A DNA stretch of 64,000 nucleotides, taken from assembly GCF_051401765.1 (NCBI RefSeq), contig NW_027480534.1, positions 434,001 to 498,000 on the forward strand, given 5' to 3'. This document shows positions 24,482 to 38,500 of the stretch, one piece after another (the first letter of the stretch is position 1; every line of letters starts with the position of its first letter). The DNA comes from Calliopsis andreniformis. Taxonomy: Eukaryota > Arthropoda > Insecta > Hymenoptera > Andrenidae. Under the pieces are notes generated by a model that ran no database searches, was not told where the DNA came from, and saw only the letters and a program-made list of their open reading frames with translations. Made by a program: the position numbers and the translations under genes.

Positions 24482-27400
24482 ATTGAGGATTGACGATTGA
24501 TGATTGAAGATTGAGGATTTGGGACAGAGGATTGAAGATTGAGGATTGAGGATTGAGGATTGACGATTGAGGATTGAGGATTGAGGATTGAAGATTGCGT
24601 ATTGAGGATTGAAGATTGAGGATTGGGGACGGAGTGTTGAGGATTGAGTGATGAGAATTGATGTTTGTGGATAGAGATTTGAAGATTGCATATTGAGTAT
24701 TGAGTATTGAAATCTGTGAATTGAAGATATTCTCTTGAGGATTGAGGATTGACAACTGATTGTTGAGGACTGAGCGCTGAAGATTGAGGATTCAGGGATG
24801 AGGTTTGAGGACTGAGGATTGAGGATTGACGATTGAGGATTGAGGATTGAGGATTGAGGATTGAACATTGAGGATTGGGTATTGCGGATTGAACATTGAG
24901 GATTGAGGATTGAGGATTGAGGCTTGAGGATCGATGATTGAGGATTGAGGATTGAGGACTGAAGATTGAGGGTTGGGGACTGAGGATTGAAGATTGAGGA
25001 TTGAGGATTGTGGATTGAGGATTGAGGATAGAGGATTGAATATTGAGGACTGGGGACTGCGTGTTGAGGGTTCAGTGATGAGCATTGATGTTTGTTGGTA
25101 GAGATTTGAAGATTGCGGACTGAGTATTGAGTATTCAAAACTGTGAATTGATGATATTCTATTGAGGATTGAGGATTGACAACCGATTGTTGAGTACTGA
25201 GGACTGAAGGTTGAGGATTCAGAATTGAGGATTCAGGATTGAGGTTTGATGACAGAGGATTGAGGATTGAGTATCTCGGATTGTGGACTGAGAATTGAGG
25301 ATTGATGATTGAGGATTGGGTATTGAGGATTGAACGTTGCGGATTGAGGATTCAGAATTGAGGTTTGAGGACTGAGGATTGAGGATTGAGGATTGAGGGC
25401 TGAAGATTGAGGATTGGGTAGTGTGGATTGAAGATTGAGGACTGGGGATTGAGGACTGAAGATTCAGGATTAAGGATCGAAAATTGGGGATTGAGGATCT
25501 AGGATTGGAGGTTTGTTATTGAGGATTGATGATTGAGGGCTGAGGATTGAGGATTGAGAATTGAGAATTGAGGATGAGGACTGAGGGTAGAGGATTGAAG
25601 ATTGAGGACTGGAGTTTGAGTGTTGAAGATTGAGGATTAAGGATTGATGATTAGGGATTGGGGATCTAGGATTGGAGATTGATTATTGAGGATTGTAGAT
25701 TGAGGATTGAGGATTGCGGATTGACAATTGAGAATTGAGGATGAGGACTGTGGGTTGAGGATTGAGGTTTGAGGAACGAGGATTGGGGATTGAGGATTGA
25801 GGACTGAGGATTGAAGAATGAGGATTGTGGATTGAGGATTGTGGATTGAGGATTCAAGATCGAGTATTGAGGATTGAAGATTGAGGATTGAGGATTGAGG
25901 ATTGAAGATTGAGGATTTGGGACTGAGGATTGAAGATTGAGGATTGGGTATTGAGGATTGAGGATTGAGGATCGAGGTTTGAGGTTTCAAGATTGAGGAT
26001 CGAAGATTGAGTATTGAGGATTGAAGATTGACGATTGAGGATTGAGGATTGAGGATTGAGTATTGAGGATTGAGGATTGAAGATTGAGTATTGAAGATTG
26101 AAGATTGAGGATTGAGGATTGAGGATTGAGGATTGAGGATTGAAGATTGAGGATTGAGGATTGAGGATTGACGATTGAGGATTCAGTATTGAGGATTGAG
26201 AATTGAGGATTGAGGACTGAAGATTCAGGATTGAGGATTGAAGGTTGAGTATTGGTGATTGAAGGTTGAGGATTGAGGATTGAGTGTTGAGGATTGAGGA
26301 CGAGGACTGACGGTTGAGGATTGAGGTTTGAGGATTGAGGATTAAGGATTGAGGACTGAGGATTGAGGATTGAGGATTGAGCATTGACGATTTAAGAATG
26401 AGGACTGGGGATTGAGGATTGAAGGTTTAGGATTAAGTATTGAGGATTGGGGATTGGGGATCTAGGACTGGAGATTGATTATTGAGGATTGAAGATTGAG
26501 GATTGAGGATTGACGATTGTGAATTGAGAATTGAGGATGAGGACTGAGGATTGAGGATTGAGGATTGAGGATTGAGGATTGAAGATTGAGGAATAGGGAT
26601 TGAGGATTGACGATTGAGGATTGAGTATTGAGGATTGAGTATTGAGGATTGAGGACTGAAGATTGACGATTGAGTATTGAAGGTTGAGTATTGGTGATTG
26701 AAGGTTGAGGATTGAGGATTGAGTGTTGAGGATTGAGGACAAGGACTGACGGTTGAGGACTGAGGTTTGAGGATTGAGCATTAAGGATTGAGGACTGAGG
26801 GTTAAGGATTGAGGATTGAGCATTGGGGATTTAAGATTGAGTACTGGGGATTGAGGATTGAAGGTTGAGGATTAAGGATTGAGGATTGGGGATTGGGGAT
26901 CTAGGATTGGAGATTGATTATTGAGGATTGAAGATGGAGGATTGAGGAGTGACGATTGTGAATTGAGAATTGAGGATGAGGACTGAGGGTTGAGGATTGA
27001 GGATTGAAAATTGAGGATTGAGGATTGAGGATTGAGGATTGAGGATTGAAGATTGAGTATTGAGGATTGAAGATTGACGATTGAGGATTGAGGATTGACG
27101 ATTGAGGATTGAGGATTGAGGATTGAGGATTGAGGATTGAGGATTGAGGATTGAAGATTCAGAATTGAGGATTGAAGGTTGAGGATTGTGGATTGAGGGT
27201 TGAGGATTGAGGATTGAATATTGAGGATTGGGGACTGAGTGTTGTGGGTTCAGTGATGAGAATTGACGTTTGCGGGTAGAAATTTGAAGATTGCAGATTG
27301 AGTATTGAGTATTCAAAACTGTGAATTGATGATATTCTATTGAGGATTGAGGATTGACAACTGATTGTTGAGGACTGAGGGCTGAAGACTGATGATTCAG

Positions 27401-29452
27401 GATTGAGGATTCAGGATTGAGGTTTGAGGACTGAGGATTGAGGATTGAGGATTGAGTATTGAGGAGTGAGGAGTGAGGATTGAAGATTGTGGATTGGGTA
27501 TTGAGGATTGAACGTTGAGGATTGAGGATTGAGGATTGAGGATTGAGGTTTGAGTATTGAAGGTTGAATATTGATGAATGAAGATTGAAGATTGAGGATT
27601 GAGGGTTGTGGATTGAGGACGAGGACTGAGGTTTTAGTATTGATGCTTGAGGTCTGAGGATTGAGGATGGAGGGTTGCGAATTGAGGATTGAGGCTTGAA
27701 GATTGAGGATTGGGTATTGAGGATTGAAGAATGAGGATTGAGGATTGAGTATTGAGGATTGAGGTTTGAAAATTGAGTATTGAGAATTGAAGGTTGAGGA
27801 TTGAGGATTGAAGATTGAGTATTGAGGATTGAAGGTTCACGATTGAGGATTGAGGATAGACGATTGAGGATTGAGGATTGAGGATTGGGGATCTAGGATT
27901 GGGGATTGATCATTGACGATTGAAGATTGAGGATTGAGTATTGACGATTGTGAATTGAGAATTGAGGATGAGGACTGAGGGTTGAGGAATGAGGATTGAA
28001 AATTGAGGATTGAAGATTGAGGATTGAGGGTTGAGGATGATGGTTGGGGATTGAGGATTGAAGATTGAGGATTGGGGACTGAGGATTGAGGATTGAGGAT
28101 TAAGGATTGAGGATTCAGAATTGAGGTTTGAGGACTGAGGATCCCGGATTGAAGATTGAGTATTGAGGATTGAAGATTGAAGATTGAGGATTGAGGATTG
28201 AGGATTGAGGATTGAGGATTGAGTATCTAGGATGGGAGGTTTGTTATTGAGGATTGAAGATTGAGGACTGAGGATTGAGGATTGAGAATTGAGAATTGAG
28301 GATGAGGACTGAGGGTTGAGGATTGAAGATTGAGGACTGGGGATTGAGGGTTGAAGATTGAGAATTAAGGATTGATGATTAGGGTTTGGGTATCTAGGAT
28401 TGGAGATTGATTATTGAGGATTGAGGATTGAGGATTGACAATTGAGAATTGAGAATGAGGACTGAGGGTTGAGGAATGAGGTTTGAGGAACGAGGATTGG
28501 GGATTGATGATTGAGGACTGAGGATTGACGATTGAGTATTGAAGATTGAGGATTGATGACTGAGGATTGAGGATTGAGAATTGAGGATTGCGGATTGCGG
28601 ATTGAAGATTGAGTATTGGGGACTGAATATAGAGGATTGTGGATTGAGGATTGAGGATTGAGGATGTGGGCTGAGGGTTGAGGATTGATGTTTGGGTATT
28701 GAATCCTGAGAATTCAGGATATTCAGTTGAGTATTGAGAATTGCGGATTGATGGTTGAGTATTGAGGATTGAGGATTGAGGATAGCGGGTTGAGTATTGA
28801 AGATTGAGGATTGTTGATTGAGGATTGAGGACTGAGTATTGAGGATTGAGGATTGAAGATTGAGGATAGGGGATTGAGGATAGAGGATTCAGGATTGAAG
28901 TTCGAGGACTGAGGATTGAGGATTGAGGATTGAGGATTGAGGATTGAGGATTGAGGATTGAAGATTGAGGATTGAGGATTGAGCGTTTAGGATTCAGGAC
29001 GAGGACTGAGGGTTGAGTATTGATGTTTGACGTCTGAGGAATGAGGATTGAGGATTGAGAATTGAGGATTGAGGATTGAGGATTGAAGATTGAGGATTGG
29101 GTATTGAGGATTGAAGAATGACGATTGAGGATTGAGGATTGAGGGTTGAGGATTGAGGATTGTAGATTGAGTATTGAGGATTGAAGACTGAGGATTGAGG
29201 ATTGAGGATTGGCAGTTGAGGATTGAGTGTTGAGGATGGAGGATTGAAGAGAGAGTACTGAGTGTTGAGGATTCAGTGTTGAGAATTGATGTTTGAGGAT
29301 TGAGATATGATTATTGAATATTGTGGATTGAGTATTGAGCCATGAGAATTCAGGATATTCTATTGAGTATTCAGAATTGAGGACTGATGGTTGAGTATTG
29401 AGGATTGAGTATTGAGGATTGAGGATTGATGGTTGAGTATTGAGGATTGAGG
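24482..29452. repeat. Tandem segmental duplication, 4,971-base unit, copy 1
   Basis: Each base here matches the base 4,971 further on, apart from at least three substitutions that I found (26226, 26382, 29274). The left edge is sharp: 24,481 is T while its counterpart 29,452 is G, and from 24,482 both read ATTGAGGATTGACG. The unit holds B blocks near 24.71, 25.14 and 27.32 kb, one C hairpin near 28.70 kb and an A block near 29.32 kb. The length is 710 heptamers plus one base, so the unit carries a net one-base indel relative to a pure 7-base ladder. Confidence 0.93.
28703..28720. other. C-block inverted repeat
   Basis: Full 7-base arms. Followed by TATTCAG, a variant shared with 33.67 and 52.58 kb. 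Confidence 0.93.
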
Positions 29453-32400
29453 ATTGAGGATTGACGATTGATGATTGAAGATTGAGGATTTGGGACAGAG
29501 GATTGAAGATTGAGGATTGAGGATTGAGGATTGACGATTGAGGATTGAGGATTGAGGATTGAAGATTGCGTATTGAGGATTGAAGATTGAGGATTGGGGA
29601 CGGAGTGTTGAGGATTGAGTGATGAGAATTGATGTTTGTGGATAGAGATTTGAAGATTGCATATTGAGTATTGAGTATTGAAATCTGTGAATTGAAGATA
29701 TTCTCTTGAGGATTGAGGATTGACAACTGATTGTTGAGGACTGAGCGCTGAAGATTGAGGATTCAGGGATGAGGTTTGAGGACTGAGGATTGAGGATTGA
29801 CGATTGAGGATTGAGGATTGAGGATTGAGGATTGAACATTGAGGATTGGGTATTGCGGATTGAACATTGAGGATTGAGGATTGAGGATTGAGGCTTGAGG
29901 ATCGATGATTGAGGATTGAGGATTGAGGACTGAAGATTGAGGGTTGGGGACTGAGGATTGAAGATTGAGGATTGAGGATTGTGGATTGAGGATTGAGGAT
30001 AGAGGATTGAATATTGAGGACTGGGGACTGCGTGTTGAGGGTTCAGTGATGAGCATTGATGTTTGTTGGTAGAGATTTGAAGATTGCGGACTGAGTATTG
30101 AGTATTCAAAACTGTGAATTGATGATATTCTATTGAGGATTGAGGATTGACAACCGATTGTTGAGTACTGAGGACTGAAGGTTGAGGATTCAGAATTGAG
30201 GATTCAGGATTGAGGTTTGATGACAGAGGATTGAGGATTGAGTATCTCGGATTGTGGACTGAGAATTGAGGATTGATGATTGAGGATTGGGTATTGAGGA
30301 TTGAACGTTGCGGATTGAGGATTCAGAATTGAGGTTTGAGGACTGAGGATTGAGGATTGAGGATTGAGGGCTGAAGATTGAGGATTGGGTAGTGTGGATT
30401 GAAGATTGAGGACTGGGGATTGAGGACTGAAGATTCAGGATTAAGGATCGAAAATTGGGGATTGAGGATCTAGGATTGGAGGTTTGTTATTGAGGATTGA
30501 TGATTGAGGGCTGAGGATTGAGGATTGAGAATTGAGAATTGAGGATGAGGACTGAGGGTAGAGGATTGAAGATTGAGGACTGGAGTTTGAGTGTTGAAGA
30601 TTGAGGATTAAGGATTGATGATTAGGGATTGGGGATCTAGGATTGGAGATTGATTATTGAGGATTGTAGATTGAGGATTGAGGATTGCGGATTGACAATT
30701 GAGAATTGAGGATGAGGACTGTGGGTTGAGGATTGAGGTTTGAGGAACGAGGATTGGGGATTGAGGATTGAGGACTGAGGATTGAAGAATGAGGATTGTG
30801 GATTGAGGATTGTGGATTGAGGATTCAAGATCGAGTATTGAGGATTGAAGATTGAGGATTGAGGATTGAGGATTGAAGATTGAGGATTTGGGACTGAGGA
30901 TTGAAGATTGAGGATTGGGTATTGAGGATTGAGGATTGAGGATCGAGGTTTGAGGTTTCAAGATTGAGGATCGAAGATTGAGTATTGAGGATTGAAGATT
31001 GACGATTGAGGATTGAGGATTGAGGATTGAGTATTGAGGATTGAGGATTGAAGATTGAGTATTGAAGATTGAAGATTGAGGATTGAGGATTGAGGATTGA
31101 GGATTGAGGATTGAAGATTGAGGATTGAGGATTGAGGATTGACGATTGAGGATTCAGTATTGAGGATTGAGAATTGAGGATTGAGGACTGAAGATTGAGG
31201 ATTGAGGATTGAAGGTTGAGTATTGGTGATTGAAGGTTGAGGATTGAGGATTGAGTGTTGAGGATTGAGGACGAGGACTGACGGTTGAGGATTGAGGTTT
31301 GAGGATTGAGGATTAAGGATTGAGGACTGAGGATTGAGGATTGAGGATTGAGGATTGACGATTTAAGAATGAGGACTGGGGATTGAGGATTGAAGGTTTA
31401 GGATTAAGTATTGAGGATTGGGGATTGGGGATCTAGGACTGGAGATTGATTATTGAGGATTGAAGATTGAGGATTGAGGATTGACGATTGTGAATTGAGA
31501 ATTGAGGATGAGGACTGAGGATTGAGGATTGAGGATTGAGGATTGAGGATTGAAGATTGAGGAATAGGGATTGAGGATTGACGATTGAGGATTGAGTATT
31601 GAGGATTGAGTATTGAGGATTGAGGACTGAAGATTGACGATTGAGTATTGAAGGTTGAGTATTGGTGATTGAAGGTTGAGGATTGAGGATTGAGTGTTGA
31701 GGATTGAGGACAAGGACTGACGGTTGAGGACTGAGGTTTGAGGATTGAGCATTAAGGATTGAGGACTGAGGGTTAAGGATTGAGGATTGAGCATTGGGGA
31801 TTTAAGATTGAGTACTGGGGATTGAGGATTGAAGGTTGAGGATTAAGGATTGAGGATTGGGGATTGGGGATCTAGGATTGGAGATTGATTATTGAGGATT
31901 GAAGATGGAGGATTGAGGAGTGACGATTGTGAATTGAGAATTGAGGATGAGGACTGAGGGTTGAGGATTGAGGATTGAAAATTGAGGATTGAGGATTGAG
32001 GATTGAGGATTGAGGATTGAAGATTGAGTATTGAGGATTGAAGATTGACGATTGAGGATTGAGGATTGACGATTGAGGATTGAGGATTGAGGATTGAGGA
32101 TTGAGGATTGAGGATTGAGGATTGAAGATTCAGAATTGAGGATTGAAGGTTGAGGATTGTGGATTGAGGGTTGAGGATTGAGGATTGAATATTGAGGATT
32201 GGGGACTGAGTGTTGTGGGTTCAGTGATGAGAATTGACGTTTGCGGGTAGAAATTTGAAGATTGCAGATTGAGTATTGAGTATTCAAAACTGTGAATTGA
32301 TGATATTCTATTGAGGATTGAGGATTGACAACTGATTGTTGAGGACTGAGGGCTGAAGACTGATGATTCAGGATTGAGGATTCAGGATTGAGGTTTGAGG

Positions 32401-34423
32401 ACTGAGGATTGAGGATTGAGGATTGAGTATTGAGGAGTGAGGAGTGAGGATTGAAGATTGTGGATTGGGTATTGAGGATTGAACGTTGAGGATTGAGGAT
32501 TGAGGATTGAGGATTGAGGTTTGAGTATTGAAGGTTGAATATTGATGAATGAAGATTGAAGATTGAGGATTGAGGGTTGTGGATTGAGGACGAGGACTGA
32601 GGTTTTAGTATTGATGCTTGAGGTCTGAGGATTGAGGATGGAGGGTTGCGAATTGAGGATTGAGGCTTGAAGATTGAGGATTGGGTATTGAGGATTGAAG
32701 AATGAGGATTGAGGATTGAGTATTGAGGATTGAGGTTTGAAAATTGAGTATTGAGAATTGAAGGTTGAGGATTGAGGATTGAAGATTGAGTATTGAGGAT
32801 TGAAGGTTCACGATTGAGGATTGAGGATAGACGATTGAGGATTGAGGATTGAGGATTGGGGATCTAGGATTGGGGATTGATCATTGACGATTGAAGATTG
32901 AGGATTGAGTATTGACGATTGTGAATTGAGAATTGAGGATGAGGACTGAGGGTTGAGGAATGAGGATTGAAAATTGAGGATTGAAGATTGAGGATTGAGG
33001 GTTGAGGATGATGGTTGGGGATTGAGGATTGAAGATTGAGGATTGGGGACTGAGGATTGAGGATTGAGGATTAAGGATTGAGGATTCAGAATTGAGGTTT
33101 GAGGACTGAGGATCCCGGATTGAAGATTGAGTATTGAGGATTGAAGATTGAAGATTGAGGATTGAGGATTGAGGATTGAGGATTGAGGATTGAGTATCTA
33201 GGATGGGAGGTTTGTTATTGAGGATTGAAGATTGAGGACTGAGGATTGAGGATTGAGAATTGAGAATTGAGGATGAGGACTGAGGGTTGAGGATTGAAGA
33301 TTGAGGACTGGGGATTGAGGGTTGAAGATTGAGAATTAAGGATTGATGATTAGGGTTTGGGTATCTAGGATTGGAGATTGATTATTGAGGATTGAGGATT
33401 GAGGATTGACAATTGAGAATTGAGAATGAGGACTGAGGGTTGAGGAATGAGGTTTGAGGAACGAGGATTGGGGATTGATGATTGAGGACTGAGGATTGAC
33501 GATTGAGTATTGAAGATTGAGGATTGATGACTGAGGATTGAGGATTGAGAATTGAGGATTGCGGATTGCGGATTGAAGATTGAGTATTGGGGACTGAATA
33601 TAGAGGATTGTGGATTGAGGATTGAGGATTGAGGATGTGGGCTGAGGGTTGAGGATTGATGTTTGGGTATTGAATCCTGAGAATTCAGGATATTCAGTTG
33701 AGTATTGAGAATTGCGGATTGATGGTTGAGTATTGAGGATTGAGGATTGAGGATAGCGGGTTGAGTATTGAAGATTGAGGATTGTTGATTGAGGATTGAG
33801 GACTGAGTATTGAGGATTGAGGATTGAAGATTGAGGATAGGGGATTGAGGATAGAGGATTCAGGATTGAAGTTCGAGGACTGAGGATTGAGGATTGAGGA
33901 TTGAGGATTGAGGATTGAGGATTGAGGATTGAAGATTGAGGATTGAGGATTGAGCGTTTAGGATTCAGGACGAGGACTGAGGGTTGAGTATTGATGTTTG
34001 ACGTCTGAGGAATGAGGATTGAGGATTGAGAATTGAGGATTGAGGATTGAGGATTGAAGATTGAGGATTGGGTATTGAGGATTGAAGAATGACGATTGAG
34101 GATTGAGGATTGAGGGTTGAGGATTGAGGATTGTAGATTGAGTATTGAGGATTGAAGACTGAGGATTGAGGATTGAGGATTGGCAGTTGAGGATTGAGTG
34201 TTGAGGATGGAGGATTGAAGAGAGAGTACTGAGTGTTGAGGATTGAGTGTTGAGAATTGATGTTTGAGGATTGAGATATGATTATTGAATATTGTGGATT
34301 GAGTATTGAGCCATGAGAATTCAGGATATTCTATTGAGTATTCAGAATTGAGGACTGATGGTTGAGTATTGAGGATTGAGTATTGAGGATTGAGGATTGA
34401 TGGTTGAGTATTGAGGATTGAGG
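29453..34423. repeat. Tandem segmental duplication, 4,971-base unit, copy 2
   Basis: This is the direct head-to-tail partner of 24482-29452. Homology runs to about 34,430, where the expected TTGACGATTG is replaced by TAGAGGATTG. At the three noticed differences (31197, 31353, 34245) this copy has the consensus G where copy 1 has C. No gene. Confidence 0.93.
33674..33691. other. C-block inverted repeat
   Basis: Duplicate of the 28703 copy at +4,971. Confidence 0.93.
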
Positions 34424-35573
34424 ATTGAGGATAGAGGATTGAGTATTGAAGATTGAGGATTGATGATTGAGGATTGAGTATTGAGGATTGAGAATTGAGG
34501 ATTGAGGACTGAAGATTGAGGATTGAGGATTGAAGGTTGAGTATTTGTGATTGAAGGTTGAGGATTGAGGATTGAGTGTTGAGGATTGAGGACGAGGACT
34601 GACGGTTGAGGATTGAGGTTTGAGGATTGAGGATTAAGGATTGAGGACTGAGGATTGAGGATTGAGGATTGAGCAATGAGGATTTAAGATTGAGGACTGG
34701 AGATTGAGGATTGAAGGTTGAGGATTAAGGATTGAGGATTGGGGATTGGGGATCTAGGATTGGAGATTGATTATTGAGGATTGAAGATTGAGGATTGAGG
34801 ATTGGCGATTGTGAATTGAGAATTGAGGATGAGGACTGAGGGTTGAGGATTGAGGATTGAAGATTGAGGATTGAGGATTGAGGTTTGAGGATTGAGAATG
34901 AGGGCTGAGGGTTGAGGATTGATGTTTGAGTATTGAATCCTGAGAATTCAGGATATTCTATTGAGTATTGAGCGTTGAGTATTGATGGTTGAGTATTGAC
35001 GATTGAGGATTGAGGATAGAGGATTGAGTATTGAAGATTGAGGATTGAAGATTGAGGATTGAGGATTGAGGGTTGAGGATTGAGGATTGAGGTTTCAAGA
35101 TTGAGTATTGAGGATTGAAGATTGAGGATTGAGGATTGAGGATTGAAGATTGAGGATTTGGGACTGAGGATTGAAGATTGAGGATTGGGTATTGAGGATT
35201 GAGGATTAAGGATCGAGGTTTGAGGTTTGAAGATTGAGGATCGAAGATTGAGTATTGAGGATTGAAGATTGACGATTGAGGATTGAAGATTGAGGATTGA
35301 GGATTGAGGATTGAGGATTGAGGATTGAGGATTGAGGATTGAAGATTGAGTATTGATGATTGAAGATTGAGCATTGAGGATTGAGGATTGAGGATTGAGG
35401 ATTGAAGATTGAGGAACAGGGATTGAGGATTGACGATTGAGGATTGAGTATTGAGGATTGAGTATTGAGGATTGAGTACTGAAGATTGAGGATTGAGGAT
35501 TGAAGGTTGAGTATTGGTGATTGAAGGTTGAGGATTGAGGATTGAGTGTTGAGGATTGAGGACAAGGACTGAC
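34424..35573. repeat. Spacer between the 4,971 and 4,454 duplications
   Basis: A gene-free heptamer array of about 1.15 kb. It holds a G element near 34.75 kb and a C hairpin near 34.94 kb, and belongs to segment X copy 3. Confidence 0.85.
34937..34954. other. C-block inverted repeat
   Basis: Full 7-base arms, in the spacer between the first two large duplications. Confidence 0.93.
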
Positions 35574-38500
35574 GGTTGAGGACTGAGGTTTGAGGATTGA
35601 GGATTAAGGATTGAGGACTGAGGATTGAGGATTGAGGATTGAGCATTGAGGATTTAAGATTGAGGACTGGGGATTGAGGATTGAAGGTTGAGGATTAAGG
35701 ATTGAGGATTGGGGATTGGGGATCTAGGATTGGAGATTGATTATTGAGGATTGAAGATTCAGGACTGGGGATTGAGGATTGAAGATTGAGGATTAAGGAT
35801 TGAGGATTGGGGATTGAGGATCAAGGATTGGAGATTGATTACTGAGGATTGAAGATTGAGGATTGAGGATTGAGGATTGAGAATTGAGAATTGAGGATGA
35901 GGACTGAGGGTTGAGGATTGAGGTTTGAGGAACGGGGATTGAGGATTGAATATTGAGGACTGAGGATTGACGATTGAGTATTGAAGATTGCGGATTGATG
36001 ACTGAGGATTGAGGATTGAGGATTGAGGATTGAGGATTGAGGATTGAAGGTTGAGTATTGAAGATTGAATATTGAGGATTGAGGATTGAGGATTGAGAAT
36101 GAGGGCTGAGGGTTGAGGGTTGAGGTTTCAGCATTGAATGCTGAGAATTCAGGGTATTCTATTGAGTATTGAGAATTGAGGAATGATGGTTGAGTATTGA
36201 TGACTGAGGATTGAGGATTGAAGATTGAGTATTGAGGATTGAAGATTGAGGATTGAGGATTGAGGATTGAGCATTGGGGACTGAGGATTGAGGATTGAAG
36301 ATTGAGGATTGAGGACTGAGGATTGACAATTGAGAATTGAGGATGAGGACTGAGGGTTGAGGATTGAGGTTTGAGGAACGAGGATTGGGGATTGAGGATT
36401 GAGGACTGAGGATTGACAATTGAGTATTGAAGATTGAGGATTGATGACTGAGGACTGAGGATTGAGAATTGAGGATTGCGGATTAAGGATTGAAGATTGA
36501 GTACTGGGTATTGAGGATTGAAGAATGAGGATTGTGGATTGAGGATTGAGGATTGAGGATTGAGGATTCAAGATTGAGTATTGAGGATTGAAGATTGAGG
36601 ATTGAGGATTGAGGATTGAAGATTGAGGATTTGGGTCTGAGGATTGAAGATTGAGGATTGGGTATTGAGGATTCAGTATTGAGGTTTGAGGACTGAGGAT
36701 TGAGGATTGAGGATTGAGGATTGAGGATTGAGGATTGAAGACTGAGGATTGAGGATTGAGGGTTGTGTATTGAGGACGAGGACTGAGGGTTGAGTATTGA
36801 TGTTTGAGGTCTGAGGAATGAGGATTGAGGATTGAGAATTGAGGATTGAGGATTGAGGATTGAAGGTTGAGGATTGGGTATTGAGGATTGAAGAATGAGG
36901 ATTGAGGATTGAGGATTGAGGATTGAGGACTGAGGATTGAGGATTGAAGATTGAGTATTGAGGATTGAAGATTGAGGATTGAGGATTGAGGATTGAAGAT
37001 TGAGTATTGATGATTGAAGATTGAGGATTGAGAATTGAGGGTTGAGTATTGAGGACAAGGACTGACGGTTGAGGATTGAGGTTTGAGGATTGAGGGTTGA
37101 GGATTGTAGACTGAGGATTGAGGATTGAGGATTGAGCATTGAGGATTGAAGATTGAGGACTGGGGATTGAGGACTGAAGATTGAGGATTAAGGATCGAAG
37201 ATTGAGGATTGAGGATCTAGGATTGGAGGTTTGTTATTGAGGATTGATGATTGAGGGCTGAGGATTGAGGATTGAGAATTGAGAATTGAGGATGAGGACT
37301 GAGGGTTGAGGATTGAAGATTGAGGACTGGGGATTGAGTGTTGAAGATTGAGGATTAAGGATTGATGATTCGGGATTGGGGATCCAGGATTGGAGATTGA
37401 TTATTGAGGATTGAAGGTTGAGGATTGAGGATTGAGGATTGACAATTGAGAATTGAGGATGAGGACAGAGGGTTGAGGATTGAGGTTTGAGGATCGAGGA
37501 TTGGGGATTGAGGATTGAGGACTGAGGATTGACGATTGAGTATTGAAGATTGAGGATTGATGACTGAGCATTGTGGATTGAGAATTGAGGATTGCGGACT
37601 GAGGATTGAGGATTGGGGATTGAGGATTGAGGATTGAGGATTGAAGATTGAGAATTGAGGATTGAGTGTTCTGGATCGAGGACGAGGACTGAGGGTTGAG
37701 TATTGATGTTTGAGGTCTGAGGTATGAGGATTGAGGATTGAGAATTGAGGATTGAGGATTGAGGATTGAAGATTGAGGATTGGGTATTGAGGATTGAAGA
37801 TTGCGGATTGGGGACGGAGTGTTGAGGATTGAGTGATGAGAATTGATGTTTGTGGATAGAGATTTGAAGATTGCATATTGAGTATTGAGTATTGAAATCT
37901 GTGAATTGAAGATATTCTCTTGAGGATTGAGGACTGACAACTGATTGTTGAGGACTGAGCGCTGAAGATTGAGGATTCAGGATTGAGGATTCAGGGATGA
38001 GGTTTGAGGACTGAGGATTGAGGATTGACGATTGAGGATTGAGGATTGAGGATTGAGGATTGAAGATTGAGGATTGGGTATTGCCGATTGAACATTGAGA
38101 ATTGAGGATTGAGGATTGAGGCTTGAGGATCGATGATTGAGGATTGAGGATTGAGGAATGAAGATTGAGGGTTGGGGACTGAGGATTGAAGATTGAGGAT
38201 TGAGGATTGTGGATTGAGGATTGAGGATAGAGGATTGAATATTGAGGACTGGGGACTGCGTGTTGAGGGTTCAGTGATGAGAATTGATGTTTGTTGGTAG
38301 AGATTTGAAGATTGCGGACTGAGTATTGAGTATTCAAAACTGTGAATTGATGATATTCTATTGAGGATTGAGGATTGACAACCGATTGTTGAGTACTGAG
38401 GACTGAAGGTTGAGGATTCAGAATTGAGGATTCAGGATTGAGGTTTGATGACAGAGGATTGAGGATTGAGTATCTCGGATTGTGGACTGAGAATTGAGGA

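Larger units (their letters stand above)
34700..37800. repeat. Dispersed higher-order segment X, copy 3
   Basis: This is the counterpart of 9.3-12.39 kb. Its right part (from 35,574) also belongs to the 4,454-base tandem duplication, so a fourth copy of that part lies at 40.03-42.25 kb. The junction at about 37,800 joins segment X to a B-block segment seen elsewhere at 15.8, 24.6 and 29.6 kb, so this is a composite unit. Confidence 0.88.

Noticed and set aside
28365..29726. 453-codon open frame on the - strand made of SSILNPQ-like heptapeptides (and its near twin of 446 codons at 33336-34676)
   Set aside because: All three - strand frames of the repeat read the same peptide, starts arise wherever GAGG becomes GAGCAT-like, and stops wherever TTA, CTA or TCA appears on the + strand. 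No sequence unlike the background precedes the start, and the frame crosses the boundary of a duplication unit.
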